From: a virus
Direction: 5' to 3' (one strand)
IMG/VR virus record: IMGVR_UViG_3300032213_001988
Coordinates: 62,001-126,000 of that record
DNA: 64,000 bases
Of the stretch, positions 27,663 through 34,104 are shown piece after piece (position 1 is the stretch's first letter; each line of letters starts with the position of its first letter). A program made the translations under genes and the position numbers. The notes under the pieces are model-generated. The model was given only the letters and a program-made list of their open reading frames with translations, was not told where the DNA came from and did no database searches.

Positions 27663-27833
27663 CTACGCCCTTTGAGCCAGCAGTGCCATAGTTATGCCTG
27701 CCATACCCAAGGAAACCACCTTAGAGAGGCTCTCAGGGGAAATGAGGGCTACTCCTACGGAGAGCACGGCAAATACCAAGGCCAATACCGCAGGCCATAC
27801 CAGCTCTTGGAGTCTAGTAATCCAGTTTGGCAT
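27663..27833 (-). CDS. small membrane protein
   Basis: A 56-aa frame starts at ATG after AGTAGGAATC. It has two hydrophobic segments: WPAVLALVFAVLSVGVALI and VSLGMAGITMALLA. The ribosome binding site overlaps the end of the HTH gene upstream, so the two are coupled. Holin-like in size, but no function can be assigned. Confidence 0.65.
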   Translation of the reverse strand: MPNWITRLQELVWPAVLALVFAVLSVGVALISPESLSKVVSLGMAGITMALLAQRA

Positions 27834-27838
27834 GATTC

Positions 27839-28138
27839 CTACTTGACTGGGCGTGTTCGGCCCTTGAGACGGCTGGAGCCATCCCGAATGGTAGTTCCTG
27901 ATGCGTCGATGAGCTTGCGAGCCTTACCATAGGTAATTCCTAGCTCCTTGGCTACCTCAACCACCGGCTTGCCTTGTGTGTAGAGCTGAGCTGCCGCTTG
28001 CGGCGTTGCTTCTGTCATTTCAGTACCTTTCGTCAGTGTTTCCTTTAGTTCGGCTGGAGGTTCTGCCTCTAGCCAGGCTCGGGACTTCCTGTGAAGTTCC
28101 TCGGCCTCCTTGAGTAACTGCAGCTGCGAGCTACCCAA
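27839..28138 (-). CDS. small HTH protein
   Basis: The 99-aa reading uses a TTG start one codon after the preceding TAG. The DNA-binding part VVEVAKELGITYGKARKLID is at 60-80. An internal ATG at 28018 is preceded by ACGAAAGG, the start signal used across this region, and would give a 59-aa HTH protein. The HTH resembles the second HTH of the terminase-linked protein. Likely a regulator or DNA-binding accessory. Confidence 0.6.
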   Translation of the reverse strand: MGSSQLQLLKEAEELHRKSRAWLEAEPPAELKETLTKGTEMTEATPQAAAQLYTQGKPVVEVAKELGITYGKARKLIDASGTTIRDGSSRLKGRTRPVK

Positions 28139-28140
28139 AT

Positions 28141-28455
28141 CTATTTTTCTTCCAGCTTGAGAGTCTCGATGACGGCGCGACCGGTAACGGAATCCCGAAT
28201 AAGGAATCCATCATCAGCGTGACAGCTCATACATAGATACTCGTTGCGTCGATGTGATGGGTCACGGAAAACCTTTTCTTGTTTGCCACACCTATCGCAG
28301 TAGGGTTTTAATGGATGTGAATGTGCGTATTGACGTGAGTGCTCAGCGCATAGCAGTTGCTCACCACACTCATAAACAAGTGCGTTGGTTTCCTGGCATC
28401 GTTCACATGTTCCGTAAACGTATACCTGATCTTTCTGAATCGTACCTCGCGTCAT
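28141..28455 (-). CDS. zinc-ribbon protein
   Basis: A 104-aa protein with four Cys pairs: CERCQETNALVYECGEQLLC, YCDRCGKQE and LCMSCHADD, i.e. two treble-clef or ribbon motifs. ATG follows CAGGAGGATG. Probably a nucleic-acid- or protein-binding host-takeover protein; specific function unknown. Confidence 0.65.
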   Translation of the reverse strand: MTRGTIQKDQVYVYGTCERCQETNALVYECGEQLLCAEHSRQYAHSHPLKPYCDRCGKQEKVFRDPSHRRNEYLCMSCHADDGFLIRDSVTGRAVIETLKLEEK

Positions 28456-28493
28456 TGCATCCTCCTGTAGTGGTAGAACTTTATCCTGAATCC

Positions 28494-28757
28494 TTATTCT
28501 TGTAAACCTTTATCCAAAACCATCTGGCGTCGTGGTCCATATTCACTGGAAGGTAGCCCAATGTTAATGGATACCTGACAGTCGATGTGGTCCATGTGAC
28601 GGGCAGACATCTTAAGGTTGCCCTTTGCCTTGTTGCCTAGCGGCACGAACTGAATCTCCTGAGCCACATAGATGTAGTGGCCGCAGGAGATACAGATCTC
28701 AAAACGATTGTCGTCTCTACGACGAGGGACTCTTTGGTCCTTTGCTAGAAACTTCAA
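28494..28757 (-). CDS. small protein with one CxxC motif
   Basis: An 87-aa protein starting at TTG directly after the upstream stop. It has an Arg-rich start, then ICISCGHYIYVAQEI, MSARHMDHIDC and a Gly/Pro-rich end. Cys and His could bind one metal, and the pattern recalls an HNH or FYVE-like minimal site, but I do not recognise a family. Confidence 0.5.
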   Translation of the reverse strand: MKFLAKDQRVPRRRDDNRFEICISCGHYIYVAQEIQFVPLGNKAKGNLKMSARHMDHIDCQVSINIGLPSSEYGPRRQMVLDKGLQE

Positions 28758-28758
28758 G

Positions 28759-28971
28759 TTAGATGTCTAGCTTTCGGCTGCCTGGCTTGTAGCTCTTATG
28801 AGAGGCTACGCCAAGAAGAGGTTGGATCTTTACTTCATCCTTCTTGTGCTTGTAGATCTTGCGAGCTACGAAGCCTAAGGCTACTGCTGCAATGACCCAC
28901 GAGTGTAGGTACAGCTCAATGGTGTTGGGAATGTATAGAGACACTACCCAGCTTTCAATTGTAAACTCCAT
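28759..28971 (-). CDS. small membrane protein
   Basis: A 70-aa protein with a central hydrophobic segment (SWVIAAVALGFVARKIY) and a basic C-terminus. ATG follows ACGAAAGGAAAG. Sits directly behind another membrane protein; holin or envelope function possible, unproven. Confidence 0.6.
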   Translation of the reverse strand: MEFTIESWVVSLYIPNTIELYLHSWVIAAVALGFVARKIYKHKKDEVKIQPLLGVASHKSYKPGSRKLDI

Positions 28972-29205
28972 TTACTTTCCTTTCGTTAGGTTGAACTCGT
29001 CGTCCGCAACGTTGAAGCAGTGAAGTGCAAATACTAGAAGTGGAATACATCCACCAAGTACGAGAACTGCTGCCGCAACAAGCGATAGCAAACTAGGGAA
29101 GATGAAAAACGTGTGAGCTGCGTATGGGAACCAGGCAACTGCTGCTACGATTAGTGCTGCGCCATAGCGGCGGTAACGGTATCCACGAAACTTGTTTATT
29201 TTCAT
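28972..29205 (-). CDS. small two-TM membrane protein
   Basis: A 77-aa protein with a basic N-terminus (KINKFRGYRYRRYG) and two hydrophobic helices (AALIVAAVAWFPYAA and SLLSLVAAAVLVLGGCIPLL). ATG is preceded by GACGAAAGGACTTCCCAA. First gene after the promoter at 29.25 kb. Not recognised. Confidence 0.65.
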   Translation of the reverse strand: MKINKFRGYRYRRYGAALIVAAVAWFPYAAHTFFIFPSLLSLVAAAVLVLGGCIPLLVFALHCFNVADDEFNLTKGK

Positions 29206-29244
29206 TTGGGAAGTCCTTTCGTCATTTGCCGGAGGTTCCGGCGT

Positions 29245-29266
29245 TGGGATAATTATATCAGGTAGG
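29245..29266 (-). promoter_or_regulatory. extended -10 promoter, copy 2, with leader hairpin
   Basis: CTACCTGATATAATT with -10 at 29257-29252. The leader from 29245 begins AACGCCGGaacctCCGGC, a hairpin at its 5' end. Confidence 0.75.
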
Positions 29267-29446
29267 TCAGGCAGATGGCTCCATTAGCTTGCTAATTGAA
29301 TCCATTTTTTCTTTGATGACGGCATACGCGTTGGCGCATGAGTAGCAGTATGTCTCGGTAGGAATCCCACCGAGCATGAAGGCGGCAACTCCTGAGTACA
29401 CAAGCTCTGTGTTCTCGCAGTTAGGAACCTTGCACTGGCTCGCCAT
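29267..29446 (-). CDS. small zinc-binding protein
   Basis: A 59-aa frame (MASQCKVPNCENTELVYSG) starts inside the stop codon of the preceding gene (TAATG). Cys residues CKVPNC and YCYSCANAY form a probable zinc site. It ends just upstream of promoter copy 2. Not recognised. Confidence 0.65.
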   Translation of the reverse strand: MASQCKVPNCENTELVYSGVAAFMLGGIPTETYCYSCANAYAVIKEKMDSISKLMEPSA

Positions 29447-29559
29447 TATCGGCGAGCTTTCTTCATGCGACGCTCTTGCTTAGTTGTGTCGATGATGAAT
29501 GGAGCTGCAATAAGTAGGATTGCTGCGAAGTAGATTATGAATGCTGTTGTTTCTGTCAT
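29446..29559 (-). CDS. 37-aa membrane peptide
   Basis: MTETTAFIIYFAAILLIAAP forms one membrane helix, and the tail is basic (KQERRMKKARR). ATG follows CGAAAGGTAATACAAA. It overlaps the next gene by one base. Function unknown. Confidence 0.6.
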   Translation of the reverse strand: MTETTAFIIYFAAILLIAAPFIIDTTKQERRMKKARR

Positions 29560-29587
29560 TTTGTATTACCTTTCGTAGTTGGGTTGT

Positions 29588-29609
29588 TGGAATAATTATA
29601 TCAGGTAGG
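29588..29609 (-). promoter_or_regulatory. extended -10 promoter, copy 3
   Basis: CTACCTGATATAATT with -10 at 29600-29595, ahead of the 37-aa membrane peptide gene. Confidence 0.75.
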
Positions 29610-29618
29610 TTGGGAAGA

Positions 29619-29795
29619 TTAACTCTTTGTTCCCCAGGTAACCAGCGAGATCACCTTATCCGCAAGGAAGTTGCTACGGCTGTAAGCTTCGGCCCATGAT
29701 TCCGCCTCTGCCTCTGAACGGCAGTACTGGTAAAAGGTTTGGCCATTACTCATCGTGTAGTAGTACGTGGTTTGATTTCCAGGTATATTTTTCAT
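29619..29795 (-). CDS. small aromatic-rich protein
   Basis: A 58-aa protein from the ATG at 29795 (MKNIPGNQTTYYYTMSNGQ), with EAEAESWAEAYSRSNFLADK in the middle. The ribosome binding site is inside the 12-bp palindrome TTGGAGCTCCAA directly before the ATG, which could hide it in a hairpin. Not recognised. Confidence 0.6.
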   Translation of the reverse strand: MKNIPGNQTTYYYTMSNGQTFYQYCRSEAEAESWAEAYSRSNFLADKVISLVTWGTKS

Positions 29796-29818
29796 TTGGA
29801 GCTCCAATCCCTTGTTGT

Positions 29819-29840
29819 TAGGACAATTATATCAGGTAGG
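29819..29840 (-). promoter_or_regulatory. extended -10 promoter, copy 4
   Basis: CTACCTGATATAATT, -10 at 29831-29826. The TGA of the promoter is also the stop codon of the upstream gene ending at 29832. Confidence 0.75.
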
Positions 29841-30005
29841 TTCTCCACGGCGCTTAAACTCTGGGCGTCTGCGTGAGATTTCACACTGGTCGGGTTTTAG
29901 CCCCTGGGACTTTAGCCAGCTCTTGGCGGCATCCTCATCAGTGAACTGTCCCGCCCAGACTCCGCTGGGTAGGAACACGTTCACCATTTCGTAGAGAGTA
30001 CTCAC
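29832..30005 (-). CDS. small protein, unknown
   Basis: A 57-aa frame with a GTG start overlapping the upstream stop (GTGA). The product reads VFLPSGVWAGQFTDEDAAKS then WLKSQGLKPDQCEISRRRPE, with a basic end. It resembles a small ssDNA- or protein-binding fold but is not recognised. Its TGA stop forms the TG element of promoter copy 4. Confidence 0.6.
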   Translation of the reverse strand: MSTLYEMVNVFLPSGVWAGQFTDEDAAKSWLKSQGLKPDQCEISRRRPEFKRRGEPT

Positions 30006-30106
30006 CAACGAACCTCTGGGTCGTTTTTGTTGATTTTGTGGTCGAGCTCAAGCACCGCAAACAGCAGTGCCATAGCAACGGCAACTACAATGACTACACC
30101 TATCAT
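30002..30106 (-). CDS. 34-aa membrane peptide
   Basis: MIGVVIVVAVAMALLFAVLE forms one membrane helix, followed by a charged tail. It overlaps both neighbours by a few bases (ATGA and GTGA), so three genes are translated as a coupled set. Confidence 0.6.
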   Translation of the reverse strand: MIGVVIVVAVAMALLFAVLELDHKINKNDPEVRW

Positions 30107-30321
30107 TTGTGTTCTCCAAACATCTCTGTCCAGCATGTTGGATGATAACCAGTCATTAGTTGCTCACGTAGAGACTTATCTAAGTCTGGGTAAGCATCTT
30201 GGATTGCCGCACCAAGTTGGCGAGCAAAGAATCCCACTGCTGGAACCTCAACTACTCCACCCTTGTTGCACCAAGAACAGGTTGGTGTCTCCACCACATA
30301 TGTTTCATCTATGAGTGCCAT
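30103..30321 (-). CDS. small protein with CxxC motif
   Basis: A 72-aa protein: ETPTCSWCNKGGVVEVPAVG followed by a helical part with HPTCW. One CxxC and a later Cys/His suggest a zinc site. First gene after promoter copy 5, with CTACGAAAGGACAACGT before the ATG. Confidence 0.6.
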   Translation of the reverse strand: MALIDETYVVETPTCSWCNKGGVVEVPAVGFFARQLGAAIQDAYPDLDKSLREQLMTGYHPTCWTEMFGEHK

Positions 30322-30343
30322 ACGTTGTCCTTTCGTAGTTTCT

Positions 30344-30365
30344 TAGGACAATTATATCAGGCAGG
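30344..30365 (-). promoter_or_regulatory. extended -10 promoter, copy 5
   Basis: CTGCCTGATATAATT, -10 at 30356-30351. Its TGA is the stop codon of the 49-aa gene upstream. Confidence 0.75.
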
Positions 30366-30506
30366 TGGGTATTTAGAAGCGCCAATCACGAGCTTGTAGT
30401 CGTTAATGTCCTCGCCCTTGTCATCAAGATACGTCTCAACGGCATCAACCGAACGAAATTGGCCTACCCACGTGTTGTCGGCACTATAAAGATGAATGTA
30501 GCTCAT
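30357..30506 (-). CDS. small protein, unknown
   Basis: A 49-aa frame (MSYIHLYSADNTWVGQFRSV) with a mixed beta/helical pattern and stop within promoter copy 5. Its ATG overlaps the end of the proteasome-like gene (TAAAATG region), so both are probably co-translated. Confidence 0.6.
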   Translation of the reverse strand: MSYIHLYSADNTWVGQFRSVDAVETYLDDKGEDINDYKLVIGASKYPPA

Positions 30507-31093
30507 TTTAGCTTCTTTCCGTATTGGATTCGTGTAATGATAGGAGCCTTAGTGTATACATCCCACTCACAGGCAACCGCAACTGATTTTTCAATAACCT
30601 TTTCGGCTTTCTCCGGGTTGTCCTTTAGCTTCTCGATTCCCAGGGCAACCAAAGCTCCAAGAGCTACATCACCACCTGAACCTCCGTAATAAATGTTACG
30701 TACTTCTCTGTCCCACGAGTAATCTTCAAAGATTGGATAGATAACACCGCGAACAATTACAAGTAAGTTCGAGTCTTGAAACGCCGCATCACCATCGTCC
30801 TTTGCATCGTAGCCAGCATCTTGAAATGCACTACGCAAGGAAGGTATAAAGGAGCGAGTCATAAACTTATCGAGACCATCTTGCGTTACGTTCTTTGGTG
30901 GCGTTGGTGGCGTCCAACCAAACTGCGAGATGTTTCCACCGCGTGATGCGCCGGAGACTGCAATAAGGTACTCACCATTCGCAACAACCTTTGGAGTCGC
31001 AAGATCCATTGCGCGACCACCTTCGTCACTTGCACGTGAATCACAGCCAATGACTGCCCAGCCATTTCCTTGAAAAGCAGCAAGCGTTGTCAA
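30503..31093 (-). CDS. proteasome-beta/HslV-like Ntn hydrolase
   Basis: I chose the TTG at 31093: GGGAG lies six bases upstream and the next codons are Thr-Thr, so Met removal would expose Thr1, as in HslV. The 196-aa product reads TTLAAFQGNGWAVIGCDSRA: Thr1, Asp17 and Arg19 match 20S proteasome beta subunits, with Lys at about 34 (PKVVANGEYLIAVSG). Length is close to HslV or a mature beta subunit. A longer reading from ATG 31141 would add 16 residues, as a propeptide or by mistake. Known family role: ATP-dependent proteolysis in a barrel with an AAA+ unfoldase; here the target is unknown. A hairpin upstream and TACAAT near 31120 could provide its own promoter. Confidence 0.75.
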   Translation of the reverse strand: MTTLAAFQGNGWAVIGCDSRASDEGGRAMDLATPKVVANGEYLIAVSGASRGGNISQFGWTPPTPPKNVTQDGLDKFMTRSFIPSLRSAFQDAGYDAKDDGDAAFQDSNLLVIVRGVIYPIFEDYSWDREVRNIYYGGSGGDVALGALVALGIEKLKDNPEKAEKVIEKSVAVACEWDVYTKAPIITRIQYGKKLK

Positions 31094-31123
31094 TAGAGTC
31101 TCCCAGGGTTTAGTCAATTGTAT

Positions 31124-31156
31124 CCTAAACCTACCGCACATGGCGGTAAGCTTAGG
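31124..31156 (-). terminator. hairpin between KOW-like gene and protease gene
   Basis: CCTAAGCTTACCGC and GCGGTAGGTTTAGG (minus strand) pair with a small internal loop around ATGT; this may end transcripts from the gene at 31172-31504. Confidence 0.5.
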
Positions 31157-31171
31157 AACAACCTATCAAAG

Positions 31172-31504
31172 TTATGCTGGGTCTACTATGGAGATAGGGA
31201 CTGTTATGTTGGCAGATTCAGTACCTGTCGGGGTATATCTTGCGAATCTACCCATAGGCTTTTCTAACTGAACCACAATCTTGGTTCTCTTCATACCGGT
31301 AACTCGTGCGTACTCACCCACGAGATAGCGGGTACCGCAACTGTTGTTGAATCGAACTCTGTCACCAATACCGAAATCGGTAGCTTTTTTAGTAGAACGG
31401 AGTGCCGCAAGTCGAGACTCAACCGAGGTGTTCAGTGCTCCAAGGTCATTGTCCAACTCACCACTTTCGATGGCAGCCTTAACTGCCTCTAGTGTTAGCG
31501 TCAT
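31172..31504 (-). CDS. SH3/KOW-like protein
   Basis: A 110-aa protein with a helical N-terminus (LEAVKAAIESGELDNDLGAL) and then IGDRVRFNNSCGTRYLVGEY and VTGMKRTKIVVQLEKP, a small beta-barrel of the SH3/KOW type. Read from promoter copy 6 with AAGGAGG before the ATG. Likely a nucleic-acid- or protein-binding accessory. Confidence 0.6.
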   Translation of the reverse strand: MTLTLEAVKAAIESGELDNDLGALNTSVESRLAALRSTKKATDFGIGDRVRFNNSCGTRYLVGEYARVTGMKRTKIVVQLEKPMGRFARYTPTGTESANITVPISIVDPA

Positions 31505-31529
31505 TTTGTCCCTCCTTAGGGGTTGTCGT

Positions 31530-31551
31530 TAAGCTAATTATATCAGGTAGG
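31530..31551 (-). promoter_or_regulatory. extended -10 promoter, copy 6
   Basis: CTACCTGATATAATT, -10 at 31542-31537. The TAA stop of the 154-aa gene lies inside the -10 hexamer. Confidence 0.75.
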
Positions 31552-32002
31552 TCTCGACTTCGCCTTTAGCAAACGCGGCATACGTCACACCTGTGTGGTT
31601 GTTGCTGTCATCAACGCGTAGCTCACCTACATGCGCAGGCTCGAGTTGTGAATCATGAGTTAGATAGATCTCGTACACCAGCGAGTCATTGAGCCAACCG
31701 CAGGCGCTCTCAACCCAGGCAAGGCACTCATCTTCATATCTCGCTGGAACAGTGGTAACGAACTGCCGCGCAGTGAGATCAATCACGTTCCCCCACTCGG
31801 GTTCGGTAATAAAGTATCTGCCTTTAGCATCTTCACCAATGTCTTCATAGACTGCCCAGTGTTCTCTGCGTGTGTAGCTAAGACCTGTGACTCTAATCAG
31901 ACCTAGCTTATGTTTCTCCGCATACATACTTGACTGCATCAAGCACTGACCGAAAGCTGTAGCTGGATCGGCAATACCTTTAGGCGCTAACCGCACGCTC
32001 AT
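31538..32002 (-). CDS. unknown protein, possible Cys-His-Asp fold
   Basis: This 154-aa protein contains GQCLMQSSMYAEKHK, YTRREHWAVYEDIG and VIDLTARQF, an ordered Cys, His, Asp that recalls papain-like or transglutaminase-like folds. This is a weak inference from residue order. The end is acidic. It overlaps the gene upstream by one base (ATGA-like). Confidence 0.45.
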   Translation of the reverse strand: MSVRLAPKGIADPATAFGQCLMQSSMYAEKHKLGLIRVTGLSYTRREHWAVYEDIGEDAKGRYFITEPEWGNVIDLTARQFVTTVPARYEDECLAWVESACGWLNDSLVYEIYLTHDSQLEPAHVGELRVDDSNNHTGVTYAAFAKGEVETYLI

Positions 32003-32316
32003 TAGTATTCCAAATCTGGATTTTTGTACTGTGGATACATTTTGTAGAATCCTTGCATGTCCCAGTTCATGTCAGTCTTGCAGATAGAGCATTCAGTAGG
32101 ATAGATGTCATCTAGGTTTGACATGTCAAGCTCGACAAGTTGAAGACCACACTCGCCAAAATTAAGAGCTAGACTTTCAAGTAAACCTCTACCCTCTTCC
32201 TCGGCGCTCTTACGGAACACAATGGAAAGACGTTCGGGGCCAGTCAGAGTCGACCAGGGAACTCCTGGACCGCGACACCAGATAGATGCCATCACCTTTT
32301 CTTTTTTGTCACTCAT
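32002..32316 (-). CDS. small Cys-containing protein
   Basis: The ATG at 32316 (MSDKKEKVMASIWCRG) overlaps the end of the preceding gene; longer frames run across other coding sequence. The 104-aa product has TECSICKTDMNW (CxxC) near its end. Function unknown. Confidence 0.6.
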   Translation of the reverse strand: MSDKKEKVMASIWCRGPGVPWSTLTGPERLSIVFRKSAEEEGRGLLESLALNFGECGLQLVELDMSNLDDIYPTECSICKTDMNWDMQGFYKMYPQYKNPDLEY

Positions 32317-32569
32317 CGGACCAGAGCTCATCTCTGAGAGCTTCTTCGTATTTGTCTCCGCGAAACGAGTTAGAACCAAAAGTGATGTCTTCACTTTCAA
32401 TAAGTTTATCGAGTGACAACACCGCAGTGTGTCCTTCAGCTTCAAACATGATGACGAGTTTTGTGTCGCCTTCATTTGGGTCATCGACAAGAGCAACGCG
32501 GAATGGCATTCCCGCAACTCCATTTCGGTGGTAGTCTGCGTTTACAATTTGTAAGTTAGTTAGAGTCAT
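32309..32569 (-). CDS. small acidic protein
   Basis: The ATG at 32569 (MTLTNLQIVNADYHRNG) follows AAAGGAACACAC. The 86-aa product has beta-strand pattern (FRVALVDDPNEGDTKLVIMF) and an acidic end. Not recognised. Confidence 0.6.
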   Translation of the reverse strand: MTLTNLQIVNADYHRNGVAGMPFRVALVDDPNEGDTKLVIMFEAEGHTAVLSLDKLIESEDITFGSNSFRGDKYEEALRDELWSDE

Positions 32570-32585
32570 GTGTGTTCCTTTCCAC

Positions 32586-32852
32586 TCAACCATCGTATCC
32601 ATCATCTTCGTACTCGCGCTCAAAGTCCGCGCTAGTACCGCAAGTTGGACACTTGTAAGTCCAGTACTCAAAGACCACGTTGTGGCTTCCGTACTCTTTT
32701 GTTAGAACGATTTCACGTTCCTCGAGCTTATCAAACTCAACGCACTCATCGTTTTGGCATGAAGCCTCACGATGGTCGATGTCTTCCCTTGAGTCGTAAC
32801 CCGCAATTTGGGGTTCAAATCCTGTGACGCCTGGTGGGTAGTTGCTTGCCAT
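32586..32852 (-). CDS. zinc-ribbon protein
   Basis: An 88-aa protein with SCQNDECVEFD and YKCPTCGTSAD, a four-Cys ribbon, and a very acidic tail. First gene after promoter copy 7, using AACGACGAAAGGAC. Function unknown. Confidence 0.65.
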   Translation of the reverse strand: MASNYPPGVTGFEPQIAGYDSREDIDHREASCQNDECVEFDKLEEREIVLTKEYGSHNVVFEYWTYKCPTCGTSADFEREYEDDGYDG

Positions 32853-32872
32853 GATTTGTCCTTTCGTCGTTA

Positions 32873-32894
32873 TGGGATAATTATATCAGGTAGG
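32873..32894 (-). promoter_or_regulatory. extended -10 promoter, copy 7
   Basis: CTACCTGATATAATT, -10 at 32885-32880, just downstream of the non-coding RNA terminator. Confidence 0.75.
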
Positions 32895-32897
32895 TTA

Positions 32898-33033
32898 TTG
32901 AAGAGGAGAGAGTCCCACAACTCTCTCCCCTTCCCCACCATCGCCTTAAAGTTAGATACGCGGAGCGGCGTATTGTTTCCGACCCCTGCAGGTTTCGAGT
33001 CGTTCAGGTGACCAGCGCCTGTCCTCCGCGTAT
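32898..33033 (-). ncRNA. stand-alone structured RNA (element A)
   Basis: The predicted transcript starts at 33033 exactly with one strand of a long stem: ATACGCGGAG pairs with CTCCGCGTAT about 70 bases on. The enclosed part has GGTCACCTGAACG and CGGAAACAAT, both shared with the leader at 41793-41868. A Rho-independent type hairpin follows (GGAGAGAGT with ACTCTCTCC, 32928-32905), then a T/A-rich stretch. No reading frame is preceded by a start signal, so this looks like a roughly 135-nt RNA with its own promoter and terminator. No known family is recognised. Confidence 0.65.
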
Positions 33034-33054
33034 AGGATAATTATATCAGGTTGG
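33033..33054 (-). promoter_or_regulatory. extended -10 promoter, copy 8 (RNA A)
   Basis: CAACCTGATATAATT, -10 at 33045-33040. Predicted start coincides with the first base of the RNA A closing stem. Confidence 0.75.
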
Positions 33055-33062
33055 AAATGAGA

Positions 33063-33095
33063 AACTGGAGCTCCCAGTATCCGAGAGCTCCAGTC
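33063..33095 (-). terminator. terminator after 80-aa gene
   Basis: ACTGGAGCTC and GAGCTCCAGT (minus strand) form a perfect 10-bp stem, followed by TTCTCATTTCC. Confidence 0.75.
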
Positions 33096-33106
33096 CTCAA
33101 CTTTAG

Positions 33107-33349
33107 TTAGACAGCGTAGGCTAGTTCGTAACCCTTGTCAAGCTTTTCTTGAACCTTGATGAAAGCAAGTTGACGAGCATAAGACTCTGAGTAAACTTGC
33201 TTTACTGCAGTCTGACGCTGAGTCTTCTCAGCCATTCCCCAGACTGTGATTATCTTAGTTCCATCTACGATTACCTCGTACACTTTTTGCTTGCCATTGC
33301 TGCCACGTTCACCATCACTGGTTTTTAGTAAACACCATTTCTTTTGCAT
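33107..33349 (-). CDS. WGR-like small protein
   Basis: An 80-aa protein: KKWCLLKTSDGERGSNGKQK, YEVIVDGTKIITVWGMAEKT and a helical end with ARQLAFIKVQEKLDKGY. The WG-containing strand and overall length recall a single WGR domain, known from PARP-type and DNA-binding proteins. Transcribed from promoter copy 9 through a long leader with AACGACGAAAGGA. Confidence 0.6.
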   Translation of the reverse strand: MQKKWCLLKTSDGERGSNGKQKVYEVIVDGTKIITVWGMAEKTQRQTAVKQVYSESYARQLAFIKVQEKLDKGYELAYAV

Positions 33350-33397
33350 TTGGGTTTTCCTTTCGTCGTTGCGTCGTTGGGTTCGATATTAAGTTGT

Positions 33398-33419
33398 TAG
33401 GATAATTATATCAGGTAGG
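33398..33419 (-). promoter_or_regulatory. extended -10 promoter, copy 9
   Basis: CTACCTGATATAATT, -10 at 33410-33405. Confidence 0.75.
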
Positions 33420-33431
33420 AAACTGGAGCGC

Positions 33432-33626
33432 CTATACGCTTCTATGATTTAGAAAATCTTCGATGACTTGGTGAATTGCATCATTGATGTCTTCAGCCAA
33501 TTGGTCGATTTCTTCTTTCGTGTATTCCACGAAACCTTCTTCGTCTCCATTGCCCCACATCAGTCTCAACTGATCTGTCGTTAGAGATGAGTCATAGATT
33601 ACTATGTCTTCTTTTTCTTCGGCCAT
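33432..33626 (-). CDS. small acidic helical protein
   Basis: A 64-aa acidic protein (EEIDQLAEDINDAIHQVIED), predicted mostly helical. Acidic small phage proteins often bind host enzymes or mimic DNA, but there is no specific evidence here. Preceded by ACGAAGGGAC. Confidence 0.6.
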   Translation of the reverse strand: MAEEKEDIVIYDSSLTTDQLRLMWGNGDEEGFVEYTKEEIDQLAEDINDAIHQVIEDFLNHRSV

Positions 33627-33649
33627 TTTCAGTCCCTTCGTCGTTTGGT

Positions 33650-33671
33650 AAGGCTAATTATATCAGGTAGG
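33650..33671 (-). promoter_or_regulatory. extended -10 promoter, copy 10
   Basis: CTACCTGATATAATT, -10 at 33662-33657. The upstream gene's stop TGA (33665-33663) is the TG of the promoter. Confidence 0.75.
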
Positions 33672-33905
33672 TTTTATGACGCCCGTCACCAAGTATGCAT
33701 ACGACACCATGCTGTCGTTGGGGTCGTAAATCGTAGCTGCTTGATTCGATAGAACTGACGAGTGTCTACGAGCGTGATGACCACAGAATAAAAGCATGCC
33801 CGTCAACATTGTTGCACGTACCTGTGCCTGCGAGCCACATCTGTCACATCGGTCCGTTGCCAGTAGCTGAGGCTGGGCTAATGCCGTTGTTACTTCTTCA
33901 ACCAT
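33663..33905 (-). CDS. DUF7455-like zinc protein
   Basis: The ATG at 33905 (MVEEVTTALAQPQ) is used: GGAG lies nine bases upstream, and the next ATG up would overlap the neighbour. The 80-aa product has ATDRCDRCGSQAQVRATML and LLFCGHHARRHSSVL, the signature of a small Actinobacteria/actinophage zinc protein (DUF7455-like). Supports an actinobacterial host. Confidence 0.7.
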   Translation of the reverse strand: MVEEVTTALAQPQLLATDRCDRCGSQAQVRATMLTGMLLFCGHHARRHSSVLSNQAATIYDPNDSMVSYAYLVTGVIKPT

Positions 33906-33909
33906 GCCG

Positions 33910-34104
33910 TTACGCTCCATCCCACTCCGTTATGAATACCGCCTCGAAATCTGTAAGCGGTCGACCAAGCCCAATGTGAGCCATCTGCAAATACCGTGTT
34001 ACATCAGCTTGCCGTCTTGCACGAAACCGGCTTATCTTCTCGCCCGTGTAGACATCGCGGATCTCCCAGATGCCCGCCGATGCGTTCTTCTTTTTAGTTG
34101 ACAA
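33910..34104 (-). CDS. small basic protein
   Basis: I chose the TTG at 34104 (MSTKKKNASAGIWEIRD), which overlaps the end of the DUF3846 gene; the ORF extends upstream only through overlapping coding sequence. The 64-aa product is basic with EKISRFRARRQADVTRYLQM, possibly a nucleic-acid-binding helix. Not recognised. Confidence 0.5.
   Translation of the reverse strand: MSTKKKNASAGIWEIRDVYTGEKISRFRARRQADVTRYLQMAHIGLGRPLTDFEAVFITEWDGA

Noticed and set aside
32940-33035. RNA A read as a tRNA on the plus strand (GTTTCGAGTC looks like a T-arm)
   Set aside because: Cloverleaf arm lengths do not fit, no CCA end, and the minus-strand promoter and terminator explain it better.
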